From Bacteroidota bacterium (lineage in GTDB: Bacteria > Bacteroidota > Bacteroidia > AKYH767-A > OLB10): a stretch of DNA of 64,000 bases. The position numbers and the translations under genes are program-made. Shown here piece by piece: positions 20,201 through 32,300 of the stretch. How positions within the stretch are numbered: position 1 is the first letter of the stretch; each line of letters opens with the position of its first letter. Below the pieces are notes generated by a model. The model saw only the letters and a list, made by a program, of their open reading frames with translations, did no database searches and was not told the DNA's origin. Location of the stretch: NCBI GenBank assembly GCA_016713525.1, contig JADJOZ010000022.1, positions 62,001-126,000 of the forward strand, written 5' to 3'.

Positions 20201-21466
20201 TATATGGTAACAATTACTGACATGAATGGTTGTAATGCCATGATTGGTGATTCTGTTTTAATTAATACTGATCAGTTAATGGTAACAAATCAGATAAATT
20301 ATAGCAGTACATGTGACTCCGCTGCTTCAATTGTTGTGAATGTAACCGGTGGAGCAGCACCCTATCAATTTCAATGGAATACAGGATCTGTTTCCAATCA
20401 TTCAGGTGTCGTTTATCCCGGAAGTTATTCTGTTCAGATAACCGATGCCTCGGGATGTTCAACTGTTAACGCTATTGAGGTGCCGGTGAATCCGAATGCC
20501 CTTTTGGTAAGTGGTGTTATGCAACATGCAAACTGCTTGTCAGGAATGTTGGGATCAATTTCGTTACAAACTTTGGGTGGCACAGGTAGTTATTCCTATT
20601 TATGGAATAATGGTTCAACATCATCCGGTTTAACAGGACTCACTCCCGGAGTTTATGCTGTCCAGGTTACCGATGTAAATGGTTGTTCAGCCACTCAGGA
20701 ATTTGTGATTGAAAATACGACCCCGTTAATATTAAACAACAATAATCAGATAGCATTATGCACCGGCGAATTGGCATTGTTATCAGCCGACTCTGTCCCG
20801 GGTTTATCTTATCAGTGGTACTATAATGGTGTGCCTTTGAATGGTGCTACCGGACATCAGTTCCTGACTCCGGCTCCGGGGAATTATTATGTTGTAGTAA
20901 ACAGTATTTGTGGACAGCTTCAAAGTAATAGCATCAATGTTTCTGTAAGCTCAATTGAGAATGTTAGTATTTCAAATAACCAGATTATTTGTGCTCCGGA
21001 AGAAGTACAATTAAGTGCAACCGGTGGTGTATCCTATCAATGGAGTCCGTCCTATGCTATGAATTTTACTAGTATTCCTGATCCTATAGTTAATCCCGAA
21101 ATTACAACGACATACAGTGTGATGATTACTGATCAGAATGGATGCTCAGCTAAAATGGAAGTGCTTGTAGCAGTTATTTGTGATTCTGTCATGGTGCCTA
21201 ATGGATTTTCTCCAAATGGTGACGGAACCAACGATGGATATGTGATTGATGGAATTGAAAAATTCCCGGGGAATAAATTATGGATTTATAACAGATGGGG
21301 AAATCTGGTTTATAAGGCAAAAGATTACGATAATAAATGGAATGGTATCAGCAACATTTCTGGAGTGAGTATGGGACAACGGGTACCCGCCGGAACATAC
21401 TTCTATATTCTTGATCTGAATGATGGCACCAAACCTAAATCCGGATTTTTAGCAATCAAACATTAA
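17246..21466 (+). CDS. SprB-repeat surface protein with type-B T9SS sorting domain (1406 aa)
   Basis: Signal peptide with a hydrophobic core around residues 19-33, ending near KAEATHAAG. Residues about 37-390 form a conserved N-terminal region (HAAGADLTYRSLGG start, Cys-rich, PEG-like turns). About 18467-20717 encodes ten diverged SprB-like repeats of ~75 residues with two Cys each. Then an Ig-like segment (YQWYYNGVPLNGATG) and a gliding-motility type-B C-terminal domain (VPNGFSPNGDGTNDG, IYNRWGNLVYK, GTYFYILDLNDG). By family it is exported by the type IX system and displayed on the surface as an adhesin. It is followed after 10 bases by a PorP/SprF gene. Its CTD closely resembles that of the 5698-aa protein at 23321. 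Confidence 0.88.
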   Translation: MPLPYTNRPKVLTGTLSHWFALFLMLLFLTASKKAEATHAAGADLTYRSLGGLVYEITATFYRDCGGTAEPGNMTIYYKSASCGFNRTAVANKIPGDNGTEITMPCATAPSTCSGGNSPGIQKWVYRTVVTLPVACSDWVFSYRVCCRNCTVTTIQSPCSAGSEIYVEAKLNNVAAPQNNSPKFGNLPVAFVCLGQNFNYNQFVYDIDGDSVVTELITPKTSATGQVTFLPPFTSQAPLASSTPFILNPVTGDINFTPSQLQIGVLAIRANEYRNGILIGSTIRDIQVYTQSCFNAIPTATGINGSASFAANACPGQPLCFTIQTADNDSLQITDAVVNSNIPGATITVGSGSRPQINFCWTPTGADVRPAPYQFTITVFDNACPYMGMQTYLYSVYVHKPLVSVSVVNPVCQGSSGGSATATVLPVGNYSYLWNTQPPQYNATATGLTPGTYMVIVADSSGCSDTASAVIANLPQLIAVNCSVSGNITCQSGNAGSISTTLTGGTGPYNYLWNTGATTASVSHLGAGTYTVTVTDAGGCTGTATATVIQPNGLPAAVATVNPVSCFGGSNGAINITATSGQQPLQFLWNNGFTTEDLTGLTAGNYTVTVTDANGCSAMIAVPVTQPSAIISAATIQDVACYGGNDGLVTLNMTGGIAPFTFTWNNGGTSNTLSGISFGNYAVHVIDANGCIYDTSVNITQPQQALNIVNTIIQNVTCVNAASGSIALQISGGTIPYSYQWNNGTTTPTISNLLSGMYSCQITDSNGCIVDTSLAVEPALNSLIILPAEVSAVSCGNISDGSINISIAGGQLPYNFMWSNGSTTEDIFNIPQGIYTVSITDGNGCTVQATYTVNGSGTVEAVVGAVGHVQCFNGSNGYIDITVSGTNAPYTFLWSNGAITEDLQMLTGGMYTVTITDASGCDTMMIAVINQPTSPLIPDLQVTNGSCNQPMVSMLVTATGGTPPYSYQWSNGQNTSLNGNLTPGYYMVTITDMNGCNAMIGDSVLINTDQLMVTNQINYSSTCDSAASIVVNVTGGAAPYQFQWNTGSVSNHSGVVYPGSYSVQITDASGCSTVNAIEVPVNPNALLVSGVMQHANCLSGMLGSISLQTLGGTGSYSYLWNNGSTSSGLTGLTPGVYAVQVTDVNGCSATQEFVIENTTPLILNNNNQIALCTGELALLSADSVPGLSYQWYYNGVPLNGATGHQFLTPAPGNYYVVVNSICGQLQSNSINVSVSSIENVSISNNQIICAPEEVQLSATGGVSYQWSPSYAMNFTSIPDPIVNPEITTTYSVMITDQNGCSAKMEVLVAVICDSVMVPNGFSPNGDGTNDGYVIDGIEKFPGNKLWIYNRWGNLVYKAKDYDNKWNGISNISGVSMGQRVPAGTYFYILDLNDGTKPKSGFLAIKH
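18467..20717 (+). repeat. Ten diverged SprB-like repeats inside the 1406-aa adhesin
   Basis: Units of roughly 75 codons share the pattern Cys-x-G...GG..PY.Y.W.NG.T....GL..G.Y.V.ITD..GC. They differ from each other far more than the 64 units of the neighbouring giant gene, suggesting this array is old and not being homogenised. Confidence 0.85.
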
Positions 21467-21476
21467 CCAACAGACT

Positions 21477-22431
21477 ATGAAAAAAATCTTCAATGCCCGG
21501 ATAGATTTACTGCTATGCAAAATAGCTTGTCTGATTTTAATTGGAGTAGGGGAGACCCAGGCCCAGTTCGAGCCACAGTTTACTCAGTACATGTTCAATG
21601 AGATGTTCATCAATCCTGCCTATGCAGGATCCCGAGAACAAGTTGCCGCCACGATGCTCTACCGAAACCAATGGGTTGGCCTCGAAGGAGCACCCAAAAC
21701 AGAAACGGCCAGCATCAACGGTCCGCTGATGAATAAAAAACTTGGATTGGGATTAACCATGATGAATGAAACCATTGGAGTTACCAAACAGTTTGCGGTG
21801 TATGCGAGTTATGCATATCGCATTCAGGTTGGAACCAAAGGTGCCTTTGCGATGGGAGTCCAGGGAGGATTCATCAACCACCAGGAAGATCTGAGTGAAG
21901 TAATAACCAATGAGGAAAACGACAATGAATTTTTGTTTAATACTCCCAAGGTTGTACTTCCCAATGCCGGATATGGAATGTATTATAATACCGATAAATT
22001 TTATGCCGGTATTGCCATTCCCCGGATGTTCCTGAATAAAGTAGCAGGCGATGGTTCAGCAGCAGTAACCAATAAACTGGATCTGAAAAACTGGCATTAC
22101 TATTTTATGTCGGGATATGTATTTCCGGTTTCTGAATCAGTGAAATTAAAACCGTCTGTAATGGTGAAAGCTGTATCAGGAGCACCACTGATTGCCGATA
22201 TCACACTTCATGCATTGTTAAAAGATGTATTCTGGCTAGGTGTAAGCTACCGTACAGAAGATTCCTTCGCAGGACTTGCCACGTTCCAGATTACCCCGCA
22301 ATTGCGAATCGGTTATTCGTACGATTACACTAACCGAACTGAATAACTACAACAACGGAACACACGAAATTCATCTGGGATACGATTTCTCCTTCAATAA
22401 GAAAAAGGTTGTCACACCGAGATATTTCTAA
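21477..22431 (+). CDS. PorP/SprF family outer-membrane protein, copy 1 (2-base deletion near 22330)
   Basis: Signal peptide ending at TQAQ, then the PorP/SprF start QFEPQFTQYMFNEMFINPAYAGSR in the mature protein. A beta-barrel-type protein of about 315 residues. The frame as read stops at 22346, but comparison with copy 2 shows two bases missing in GATTA(TA)CACTAAC; with them the protein runs LTELNNYNNGTHEIHLGYDF and ends VVTPRYF, the usual family C-terminus, at 22431. SprF of Flavobacterium is needed to export SprB; this gene directly after the adhesin suggests the same role. The mature part differs from copy 2 at only three clearly visible residues. Confidence 0.9.
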
Positions 22432-22437
22432 AATAGA

Positions 22438-22463
22438 AAAAGGCTTCAAACGAAGCCTTTTTT
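22438..22463 (+). terminator. Rho-independent terminator after PorP/SprF copy 1
   Basis: AAAAGGCTTC - AAAC - GAAGCCTTTT, 10-bp stem with tetraloop and T-run, beginning 6 bases after the repaired stop. It supports the repaired gene end. Confidence 0.88.
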
Positions 22464-22498
22464 ATTTTAGAAGATTAAGTATTTATTCCAATGATAGA

Positions 22499-22657
22499 TG
22501 ATAAATGATAAATGATAAATTGAAGATCACTCCTCACTGATCACTTGTTACTCCTCACTGATCACTCCTTACTGATCACTCCTCACTGATCACTTGTTAC
22601 TGATCACTGATCACTTATTACTGATCACTTGTCACTTGTCACTTGCCCCTTGTCACT
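22499..22657. repeat. Imperfect tandem repeat rich in TGATCAC
   Basis: Starts with GATAAAT repeats (about 22497-22525), then roughly 14-bp units such as ACTGATCACTCCTC and ACTGATCACTTGTT; seven TGATCA palindromes fall within about 130 bp. Ends with ACTTGTC repeats at the stop codon of the minus-strand gene. A related fragment (ACTGATCACTGATCAC) recurs at 58640-58670. Confidence 0.85.
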
Positions 22658-23041
22658 TTATTGGCTTACAACAACATTATCGGCAAATGGTCGGCCAAAT
22701 ACTTTTTCAGATTTACTTTCAGGTACGACAATCAAATTGTTTGCATCATCCTGTTTGCACATAATTCTAAAGCCTTTCACAATATTTCCGTTCTTATCTT
22801 TTTCGTATCCGGTCAAACAAATTTGTCCCAGCGGCATTGTTGTGAAAGTAATTTCTACGGGGTTGAGTTGCTGCTCTCCTTTTTGGGTGGCAACATTTTT
22901 TAATACTTCTTTAGCCTGACCTTTTTCTACGGTCATGTGAGTTACACCATCATTATCTATTCTGCCCACAATTGCCTGTGCATTTGAAAGGGTAGTTGCC
23001 AGCATCAGACCGGCGATCAGAGACATTAATTTTTTGGTCAT
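22658..23041 (-). CDS. Small secreted hypothetical protein
   Basis: 127 residues from ATG at 23041. This start is preferred over a start 30 codons upstream because it gives a clean signal peptide (MTKKLMSLIAGLMLATTLSNAQA). The mature part of about 105 residues is mixed alpha/beta in composition with two Cys (QICLTGYE, RIMCKQDD). I recognise no family. It is the only minus-strand gene inside the adhesin region and sits exactly between the two cassettes. Its 3' end abuts the TGATCA repeat block. Confidence 0.65.
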   Translation of the reverse strand: MTKKLMSLIAGLMLATTLSNAQAIVGRIDNDGVTHMTVEKGQAKEVLKNVATQKGEQQLNPVEITFTTMPLGQICLTGYEKDKNGNIVKGFRIMCKQDDANNLIVVPESKSEKVFGRPFADNVVVSQ

Positions 23042-23320
23042 GGTTTTTGAGTTAGTTGGTGTGAATTTGAATTGTACACACCATCGATTAGCCTTTAAAC
23101 CGGGATTGTAATTAAAAGGTTGCGTTTTCAAAAAAAAATCTTTTAAAAATCATGGAAACCCTTTACTATAAAGCCTTTCAGCCCAATATTGAGTTTCCAG
23201 TTTGTAAGAAAATCAGTGGTTTTGTTCCCTTTTGAAACCTATTAGGGCTAAGTGCCGTTTCAGAACCGATTTAGTGTTAGTAATTCACATAAATCTGCCA
23301 ATTTATTAACCAAAAATTCT

Positions 23321-26300
23321 ATGAAAAAGACGTTTTCCGGTCAGGCTGTATTGAAATTTTTACTGATTTTTTCAGTAGTTGCCATCTGTTTATTCAGCAT
23401 GGGAACCATTGAAGTTAAAGGTGAAGGTTCGCCACAGTATAAACCTGACACAACCAAAACCACGTATCTGATGGTGCTGAATAACTCAAACGGTTATGGC
23501 ACATTTGCAGGTTATTCTGCAACAGACACTAACAGATTGTTCATCCGAATCCTGGATCCTACGAATGAACGGATTTATTTCGGAGTTGGACAACGATCTA
23601 CTAGCTCAACCTGGTATTTTAGGGTTAAGGATCCAAATGGTAACGTCATTTATGGACCAACACTCGTGCCTACATCAGGTACCGGTTTTATAAATTATCA
23701 CAGGCAGGCTATTTTAGGGCCAAATGTGTTCAGTGCTCAGGGTTATACTCCTTTTACTATTACACCAACAGCAGGTGTTGCCGGTAATTATTATATCGAA
23801 TTCAATAAGAGTGATCCAAATACGATATCCAACAATACAGAAATCGGCTTTGGAATATTTGATATCACAGTTGGTAATCCTACAGCATTAACCCGTGCTC
23901 CGGGTCGCTTATTTTCTTACAACTGGGGATTCAATACAAGTTCTTATGCGAATCAATTTTATGGAAGTTTCTACATATATGGTGCAGACAGTTCTGTTAC
24001 CAATATTAATATGAATGGTATTAAACCATACAAATTCCGTATTTCATGTAATAGTTATGGTACAAGCTCTACCGGATCTGCAGCAACCAAAAGAAGATCA
24101 AAAACTGGTTTTGCGGTATTACCGGAATTGAAATTGTTTTTGCGAGACCCCGATATCGTTGCCTTCCCAAGTGGAAGTTTGTTGTTTATGAGTGGCGCAG
24201 TCACCTTAAGTGGATGTACACGCGATTCGCTTTGTATTAGTGTTACATTGGTTAAGACTTCTGATGTTACTGTATTAATCGATCGGAATAATAACGGAGT
24301 ATTTAATCCGGGTACTGCCGATCGAAAAATGGTATTTCCCGGTGTACCTGCAGGTACAAATTGTTTGCCCTGGGATGGTAAAGATGGAGTTGGAAACTTC
24401 ATTGGGCCCGGTAGCCAGGTTAAAATATATATAAGTGTTGAGTCGGGTGAAGTAAACTTACCAATCTATGATGTAGAAAGTCATCCGAATGGTTACAGTA
24501 TGACCGTAACTCGTCCTGCAGCTGCATTGTTTGTTGATTCATTATACTATGATGATGTTTTAGTTGGAGGTGGAACCAGTCTCACAGGTTGTGCATTCCC
24601 TTGCCATACCTGGGTTTCGAGTCCTGCTAATACAGAAACCAATTCAATCGGAAATGACAATACTGTTAATACCTACTGGTTCGCTCGTAAGCAAAGCGTA
24701 CTTGCTACTCTAACAATGCCCGATTATTTAACTACCAATGCAGGACCTGATCAAACTATTTGTGTTAGTCCTGCCGGTGTAGATACAGTGCAGTTAGCTG
24801 GTAGTATTGTGTATAGTCTGGCAGCATACAACGGTTCATTCCGCTGGCGCACTTCCGGTTCTGGAACATTTATTCCTAATGATTCAACTTATACCGCAAA
24901 ATATAAACCATCTGTAGCTGATATTAATGCCGGTGCTGTAGCAATTACATTGCAGCCACGTTACAATTGTACTCATCCGTTAGACTCTATGTGGCTAACA
25001 CTTAATAAAAGGCCAACATTAAGTTCTTCGAATGGTACCGTTGCTTGTTTTGGTGGTTCTTCAGGAAGTATTGATCTAACAGTTACGAATAGTAATGCGC
25101 CTTATACCTATTCATGGAGTAATGGTGCAAGTACACAGGATATTTCAGGGTTAGCTGCTGGCTCGTATACTGTTACAGTTACCAGCTCTGCTTCCTGTTC
25201 ATCAACATTCACAACCGCTGTTACACAACCGGCTGCTGCCTTATCTGGAACCATTGGTGCAATAACAAATATTGCTTGCTTTGGACAAACAAATGGCACA
25301 ATTGGTTTCACTGCATCCGGAGGAACATCTCCATATACTTATTCATGGAGTAACGGTTCATCATCACAAAATCTTTCAGGTGTTGGTGCAGGAACATATA
25401 CAGTTACAGTTACTAATTCAAGAGGATGTACTTCTGTATCTGCGGCCGCAACTATTTCAGGTCCTGCTGCTGCACTTGCTTCTTCAATCACCACTTCAAC
25501 AAATGTTTCATGCCGAAATGGCAGCGATGGCACAATTGATCTGAATGTTACCGGTGGAACAAGTCCTTATTCTTATTTGTGGAGTAACGGAGCGACCACT
25601 CAGGACATTTCTGGACTTGCTGCCGGAACTTATTCAGTTACTATAACGGATAATAATGGTTGTACATCAGCACAGTCAAGAACCATAACACAACCTGCTG
25701 CAGTAGTTAATGTAACTGCAACTATAGGTCAACAAGTGAATTGCTTTGGTGGTTCGAATGGAAGTATCAACCTTTCTGTTTCCGGAGGTACTTCACCTTA
25801 CACTTATTTATGGAGCAATGCTGCCACAACTCAGGATATTACCGGACTTGTAGCAGGTACCTACACTGTTACAGTTACTGATGCCAATGGTTGTACAGCG
25901 CAACAATCACGTACAATAACACAACCGGCTGCCGCATTAAGTGCAGCACTAACAACATCACAGCAAGTAAATTGTTTTGGTGGAAGCAATGGTTATATTA
26001 ATATCACCGTTTCCGGAGGAACCGGACCATATACATATGTATGGAGTTCAGGTGCTACTACACAAGATCTGACAGGATTAGGCGCAGGTACTTATTCTGT
26101 TACTGTAACCGATAGCCGTGGTTGTACATTTAGTGATGCTTATACGATTTCACAACCAACCGCTGCACTTTCAAGTTCTGCCTCTGTAACACAGCAGGTA
26201 TCGTGTTTCGCAGGAAGTAATGGCGCGATTGATGTTACAGTTTCCGGAGGTACATCACCATATTCTTATTCATGGAGTACCGGTGCTTCAACCCAGGATT

Positions 26301-29300
26301 TATCGGGACTTGCAACTGGCACTTACACAATTACTATAACAGATGCAAACAACTGTACAAGCACATCTTCAGCAAGTGTTACACAACCAGTAGCTGCACT
26401 CAATGCTTCTGCAAGTGTATCCAATACAGTTTCATGTTTTGGTGGTGCTGATGGACAAATTTCTTTAACCGTAAATGGTGGTACCAGCCCTTACTCTTAT
26501 GTTTGGAGCAATGGTGCTAATACACAAAATATCAGCGGACTTACTTCAGGGACTTATACAGTTACCATTACTGATGGTAATGGTTGTACAGACAATGCAA
26601 GTGCAACGGTTACTCAACCTGCAGCAGCATTAAGCGGAAGTACTACTATCACCGGAAATATCAGTTGCTTCTCAGGTAACAATGGTAGTATCGATCTTAC
26701 TGTTGCTGGTGGTACAGGCCCTTTTTCATATTCTTGGAGCAATGGAGCAACAAGCCAGGATCTTAGCGGACTTGCTGCCGGTACTTACAATGTAACAATT
26801 ACGGATGCACGTGGTTGTACTGCTGCTTCCAGTGGTACTATTTCACAACCTGCCGGTGCTCTTTCAACTAATATAAATATATCACAAAATATTCCATGCT
26901 TTGGTTCAGGAAATGGTGCAATTGATCTCACGGTTTCAGGAGGTACAACACCTTATTCTTATAACTGGAGTAATGGTGCTTCTACTCAGGATATAAGTGG
27001 ACTCGCAGCAGGAATTTATACAGTAACTATTACTGATGCCAATGGATGTAATGCTACTTCAAGCATAACTATCACGCAACCATCAGCTGCTTTAAGTACT
27101 TCCATAAATGCTAATCAACCGGTGTTGTGTTTCGGCGGAAATAATGGAAGTCTCACTCTCACTACTACAGGTGGAACGTTCCCTTACACTTATGCATGGA
27201 GCAACGGACAAACTTCTTCATCAATTTTAAATCTTACAGCCGGCACTTATAGTGTAACTGTAACAGATGCCAATGGATGTACTGATCAGACCTCAGGTAC
27301 GATCACACAACCGGCTGCAGCATTGAATTCTTCTGCAACTTCTTCTCAACAAGTTAGTTGTTTTGGTGGAAGCAATGGAGCAATTAATCTTACAGTAAGT
27401 GGTGGTACTTCTCCATATACATACTTGTGGAGTAATGGATCTTCAACACAAAATATTTCAGGCTTGTCATCCGGTACTTTCACGGTAACTATTACCGATG
27501 CGAATGGCTGCCAGTCAAATTCCAGTGCAACAGTTACTCAGCCAGTTGCTGCACTCAATGCCACCTCAACAGCTGATCAGATGGTCTCATGTTTTGGAGG
27601 TTCAAATGGTGCCATATCTGTTGTAGTAACCGGTGGTACTTCTCCATATACTTATTTATGGAATAACGGAGCAACAACACAAAATATTTCCGGGTTAACA
27701 AATGGTGCTTACACCGTTACTGTTACCGATGCAAATGGATGTATCGACGGATCTTCATCAACTATAAGCCAGCCAGCCGCTGCTCTTAACGCTGCATCAG
27801 CAGTTACTCAGGTAGTATCATGCTTTGGTGGTTCCGATGGTTCTATAAATGTTTCTGTTTCCGGTGGTACTTCACCTTATTCATTCTTATGGAGTAATGG
27901 TGCAACTACGGAAGATCTTAGCAATACTATTGCCGGAACTTATACCGTAACAATTACCGATGCAAATGGATGTACCACGACTCAATCAAAAACCATTACT
28001 CAGCCAGCTGCTGCACTTGCTGCAACTGCTAATCCTTCAATAAATGTGCTTTGCTTTGGTGGAAATAACGGAGCTATTTCACTGACTGTTTCAGGTGGTA
28101 CTCCAGGATATAATTATGAATGGAATACAGGAGCAACTTCACAAAACATTTCCGGACTTCTGGCAGGAACTTATACCGTTACGGTTACAGATGCCAGAGG
28201 TTGTACAACATCAAGCAGTGCAACAATCACACAACCTGCTGCCTCCCTTTCTGCTTCTGCAAATGTTTCTGCCAATGTTTCTTGCTTTGGAGGAAATAAC
28301 GGATCAATAAATGTAACTGTGGCTGGCGGAACTTCCCCATATTCTTATGTTTGGAACAATGGAGCAACTACACAAAACGTAAGTGGATTGGCCAGCGGAA
28401 GTTATACTGTAACTGTTACCGATGCTAATGGATGCTCTGCATCACAAACGCTTGGAGTTTCACAACCTGCTGCAGCTTTAAATGCAACAGCAACAGTTGG
28501 ACAAGCAGTGTTATGCTTTGGTGGTAATAATGGTGCTGTTAATTTAAATGTAACTGGAGGCACTTCCCCATATACTTATGTATGGAACAATGGAGCAACT
28601 TCTCAGAATATAAATACGATAATTGCAGGAACTTATACTGTAACAGTTACCGATGCTAATGGTTGTACGGATGTTGCTTCTGCAACAGTAACTCAACCTG
28701 CTGCTGCTCTTTCTGCCAGCACTGCTGTAACTGCCAATGTATCTTGTTTTGGTGGCGCAAATGGAAGTATTAATCTTTCCGTTGCAGGAGGTACTTCTCC
28801 TTATACCTACTCATGGAGTAATGGAGCAATCACTCAAGATATAAATTCACTTGCAGCCGGAACGTATGTTGTTACCATAACTGATGATAACGGATGTACC
28901 ACATCTGCTTCTGCTACCATTACTCAGCCTGCTGCAACTCTTGCTGCTACTGCAAATGCAACTCAGGATGTTTCCTGTTTCGGTGGCGCTGATGGACAGA
29001 TTACTTTGGTTGTTACCGGTGGTACTTCTCCTTATTCATATCAATGGAATACAGGAGCTTCTACAGGAAATCTTGCAGGTCAACAGGTAAGTTGCTTCGG
29101 TGGTAATAATGGAAGCATCACCCTCACTGTTAGCGGCGGAACAACTCCTTACTCTTATAGCTGGAGCAATGGCGCTTCTACACAAAATATTTCAGGATTA
29201 ACCACCGGAACATATACCGTTACTATAACTGATGCAAACGGATGTACCACCAACCAAAGTGCAACTATTACACAACCTGCTGCTGCATTAAGTGGAACAA

Positions 29301-32300
29301 CAACTACTACTGCAAACATTTCATGTTTCTCAGGAAATAATGGTGCTATCGATTTAACTGTTGCCGGTGGTACTTCACCTTATTCATACAACTGGAGCAA
29401 TGGTGCTACTACTCAGGATATTTCAGGACTTGCTGCAGGAACTTACACCGTTACCATCACCGATGCTAATGGATGTACAGCTGTTGCAACCGGAGTAATT
29501 ACACAACCTGCAGGTGCTTTATCGAGCAGCCTCAGCGTTTCTCAAAATGTACTTTGCTTTAGCGGTAACACCGGTTCACTTAATCTTACCGTTACCGGAG
29601 GTACAACTCCATATACTTATATCTGGAATACCGGAGCAACCACTCAGGATATTTCCGGATTATCGGCCGGAACATACACAGTTACAGTAAATGATGCTAA
29701 TGGATGTAATGCCACTCAAAGTGCTACCATTACACAACCTTCAGCTGCCTTAAGTGCATCTGGTACTGCTTCATCTGCCGTAAGTTGTTTTGGTGGCAAT
29801 AACGGATCAGTTTCACTGACTGTTAACGGCGGAACTTCACCATATACTTATGTTTGGAGCAATGGTGCAACAACTCAAAATCTTTCATCTCTTGCTGCCG
29901 GAGCTTATACTGTTACTGTTACAGATGCCAATGCGTGTACCGCTACTACTTCAGTTGTAGTAACGCAACCCGCCGCAGCTTTAAGTGCTGTACCAACTGT
30001 TTCATCTAACGTTTCTTGTTTTGCAGGTAACAACGGTGCAATTTCATTGGCTGTTACGGGTGGTACTGCTCCTTACACTTTTGCCTGGAGCAATGGATCG
30101 ACAAATCAGAATTTATCAGGTCTCACTGCCGGAACATTCACCGTTTTGGTAACTGATGCAAATGGATGTACTGCAAATGCAAATGCTACTATTTCACAGC
30201 CTGCTGCCGGTTTAACGTCTTCACTTACTGTAAGCCAGAATATTTCCTGCTTCGGAGGTTCGAACGGATCAATTGACCTTACATTAAGCGGTGGTACTTC
30301 TCCATATAGTTATGTTTGGAGCAATGGTGCTACTACTCAGGATATTTCAGGAGTTGTTGCAGGAACTTATACAGTAACAATTACCGATGCTAATGGTTGT
30401 ACTGATTCTAAATCGGCAACCATCACTCAACCAGCAGCTGCATTGAGCGCTTCAGCTTCGACAAGCCAGCAGGTAAATTGCTTTGGTGGAAATAATGGTG
30501 CAATAAGCCTTACAGTTTCAGGTGGCACTTCACCATATTCTTACTCATGGAGTAATGGTGCATCTACTCAAAATTTAAGTGGTCTGACTTCAGGAACTTA
30601 TACAGTAACAGTTACCGATGCTAATGGTTGTACTGCAACGTCATCGGCAACTATTACGCAACCGGTTGCTGCTCTCAATTCATCAATAACTGCTTCACAA
30701 AATGTTAATTGCTTTGGAAATAATACAGGTAGTATCGATATCTCAGTATCTGGCGGAACAACTCCTTACAGTTACCTGTGGAATAATGGTGCTACTACCC
30801 AGGATCTGAACAATCTGACAGCCGGAACTTACTCAGTTACAATTACCGATGCTAACGGTTGTACTTCTGCTGAATCGGTTACCATTACACAACCTGCTGC
30901 GGGATTATCATCCTCAATTGCCGTTTCTCAACAAGTATCTTGTTTTGCCGGAGCTAATGGGGCAATTGATGTCACTGTTTCAGGGGGTACTACTCCTTAC
31001 ACTTATACATGGAGCAATGGTTCTTCAACTCAAGATCTGACAGGAATTACTGCCGGAACTTATACTGTTACTATTACGGATGCCAACGGATGTACTTCAT
31101 TGGAATCCGCAACCATAACTCAACCTGCTGCTGCACTTAGTGCATCTGCTTCTGTAAGTCAACAAGTGAATTGCTTTGGTGGAAATAATGGAAGCATCAA
31201 TCTGAATGTTTCAGGTGGAACCGCTCCTTACTCGTATAACTGGAACAACGGTGCTTCTTCTCAGAATCTTTCAGGATTAACAGCCGGAACCTATAATGTT
31301 ACTATTACCGATGCTAATGGTTGTACTGCAACTTCAACGGCAACTATAACACAACCGGTTGCTGCATTGACTTCATCTGCAGTTGCTACTGCAAATATCA
31401 GTTGTTTCTCTGGAAATAATGGTTCGATTGATCTTACTGTCTCCGGTGGTACAACTCCATATTCATTTGCATGGAGTAATGGCGCAACTACCGAAGATAT
31501 TAGCGGTCTTGCTGCCGGTACATATAATGTTACAATTACCGATGCGAATGGTTGCACATCGACTTCAAGTGCAACAATAACTCAACCTGCAGGTGCATTA
31601 AGTACCAGTCTGGCAGTTTCGCAAAATGTTTCTTGCTTCGCCGGTGCAAATGGATCGCTTACACTGACCGTTTCAGCAGGTACTGCACCATACAATTTTA
31701 TATGGAATACCGGAGCAACTACTCAGAATTTATCAGGATTAACTTCAGGAACCTACACAGTTACTGTTACCGATGCCAATGGATGTAACTCTTCACAGTC
31801 TGCAACTATTTCGCAACCTGCTGCAGCATTAAGTGCTGTTGCTTCGGTTTCTCAGCAGGTAGACTGTTTCGGAGGAAATAATGGTAGTGTTAACCTTACT
31901 GTATCAGGTGGCACTTCACCATATACTTATGACTGGAGTAATGGAGCTTCTTCACAAAATTTAAGTGGTCTGACTTCAGGAACTTATACAGTGACTGTTA
32001 CTGATGCTAATGGATGTACTGCAGTTTCTTCTGCTACTGTTACACAGCCTTCAGCTGCGCTCACTTCTTCTATCTCAGCTTCGCAAAATGTCAATTGTTT
32101 TGGAAATAATACCGGAAGTATCGACATATCTGTATCTGGTGGTACTTCACCATATTCTTACTCTTGGAGCAACGGTGCAAATACACAGGATATTACCGGC
32201 CTTGCTGCAGGTACTTATTCAGTAACTATCACCGATGCTAATGGATGTACTTCAGCAGAGTCGGTGACCATTTCTCAACCTTCCGCTGCACTTTCAGGTT

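Noticed and set aside
22499..22657. Possible CRISPR array (short repeats with spacers)
   Set aside because: Units are degenerate and contiguous without unique spacers, and no cas genes are nearby.
23050..23130. GCAACCTTTT on the minus strand upstream of the small secreted protein, resembling an ECF-sigma -35 element
   Set aside because: No CGTC-type -10 element at the expected spacing; a single half-motif is not enough.
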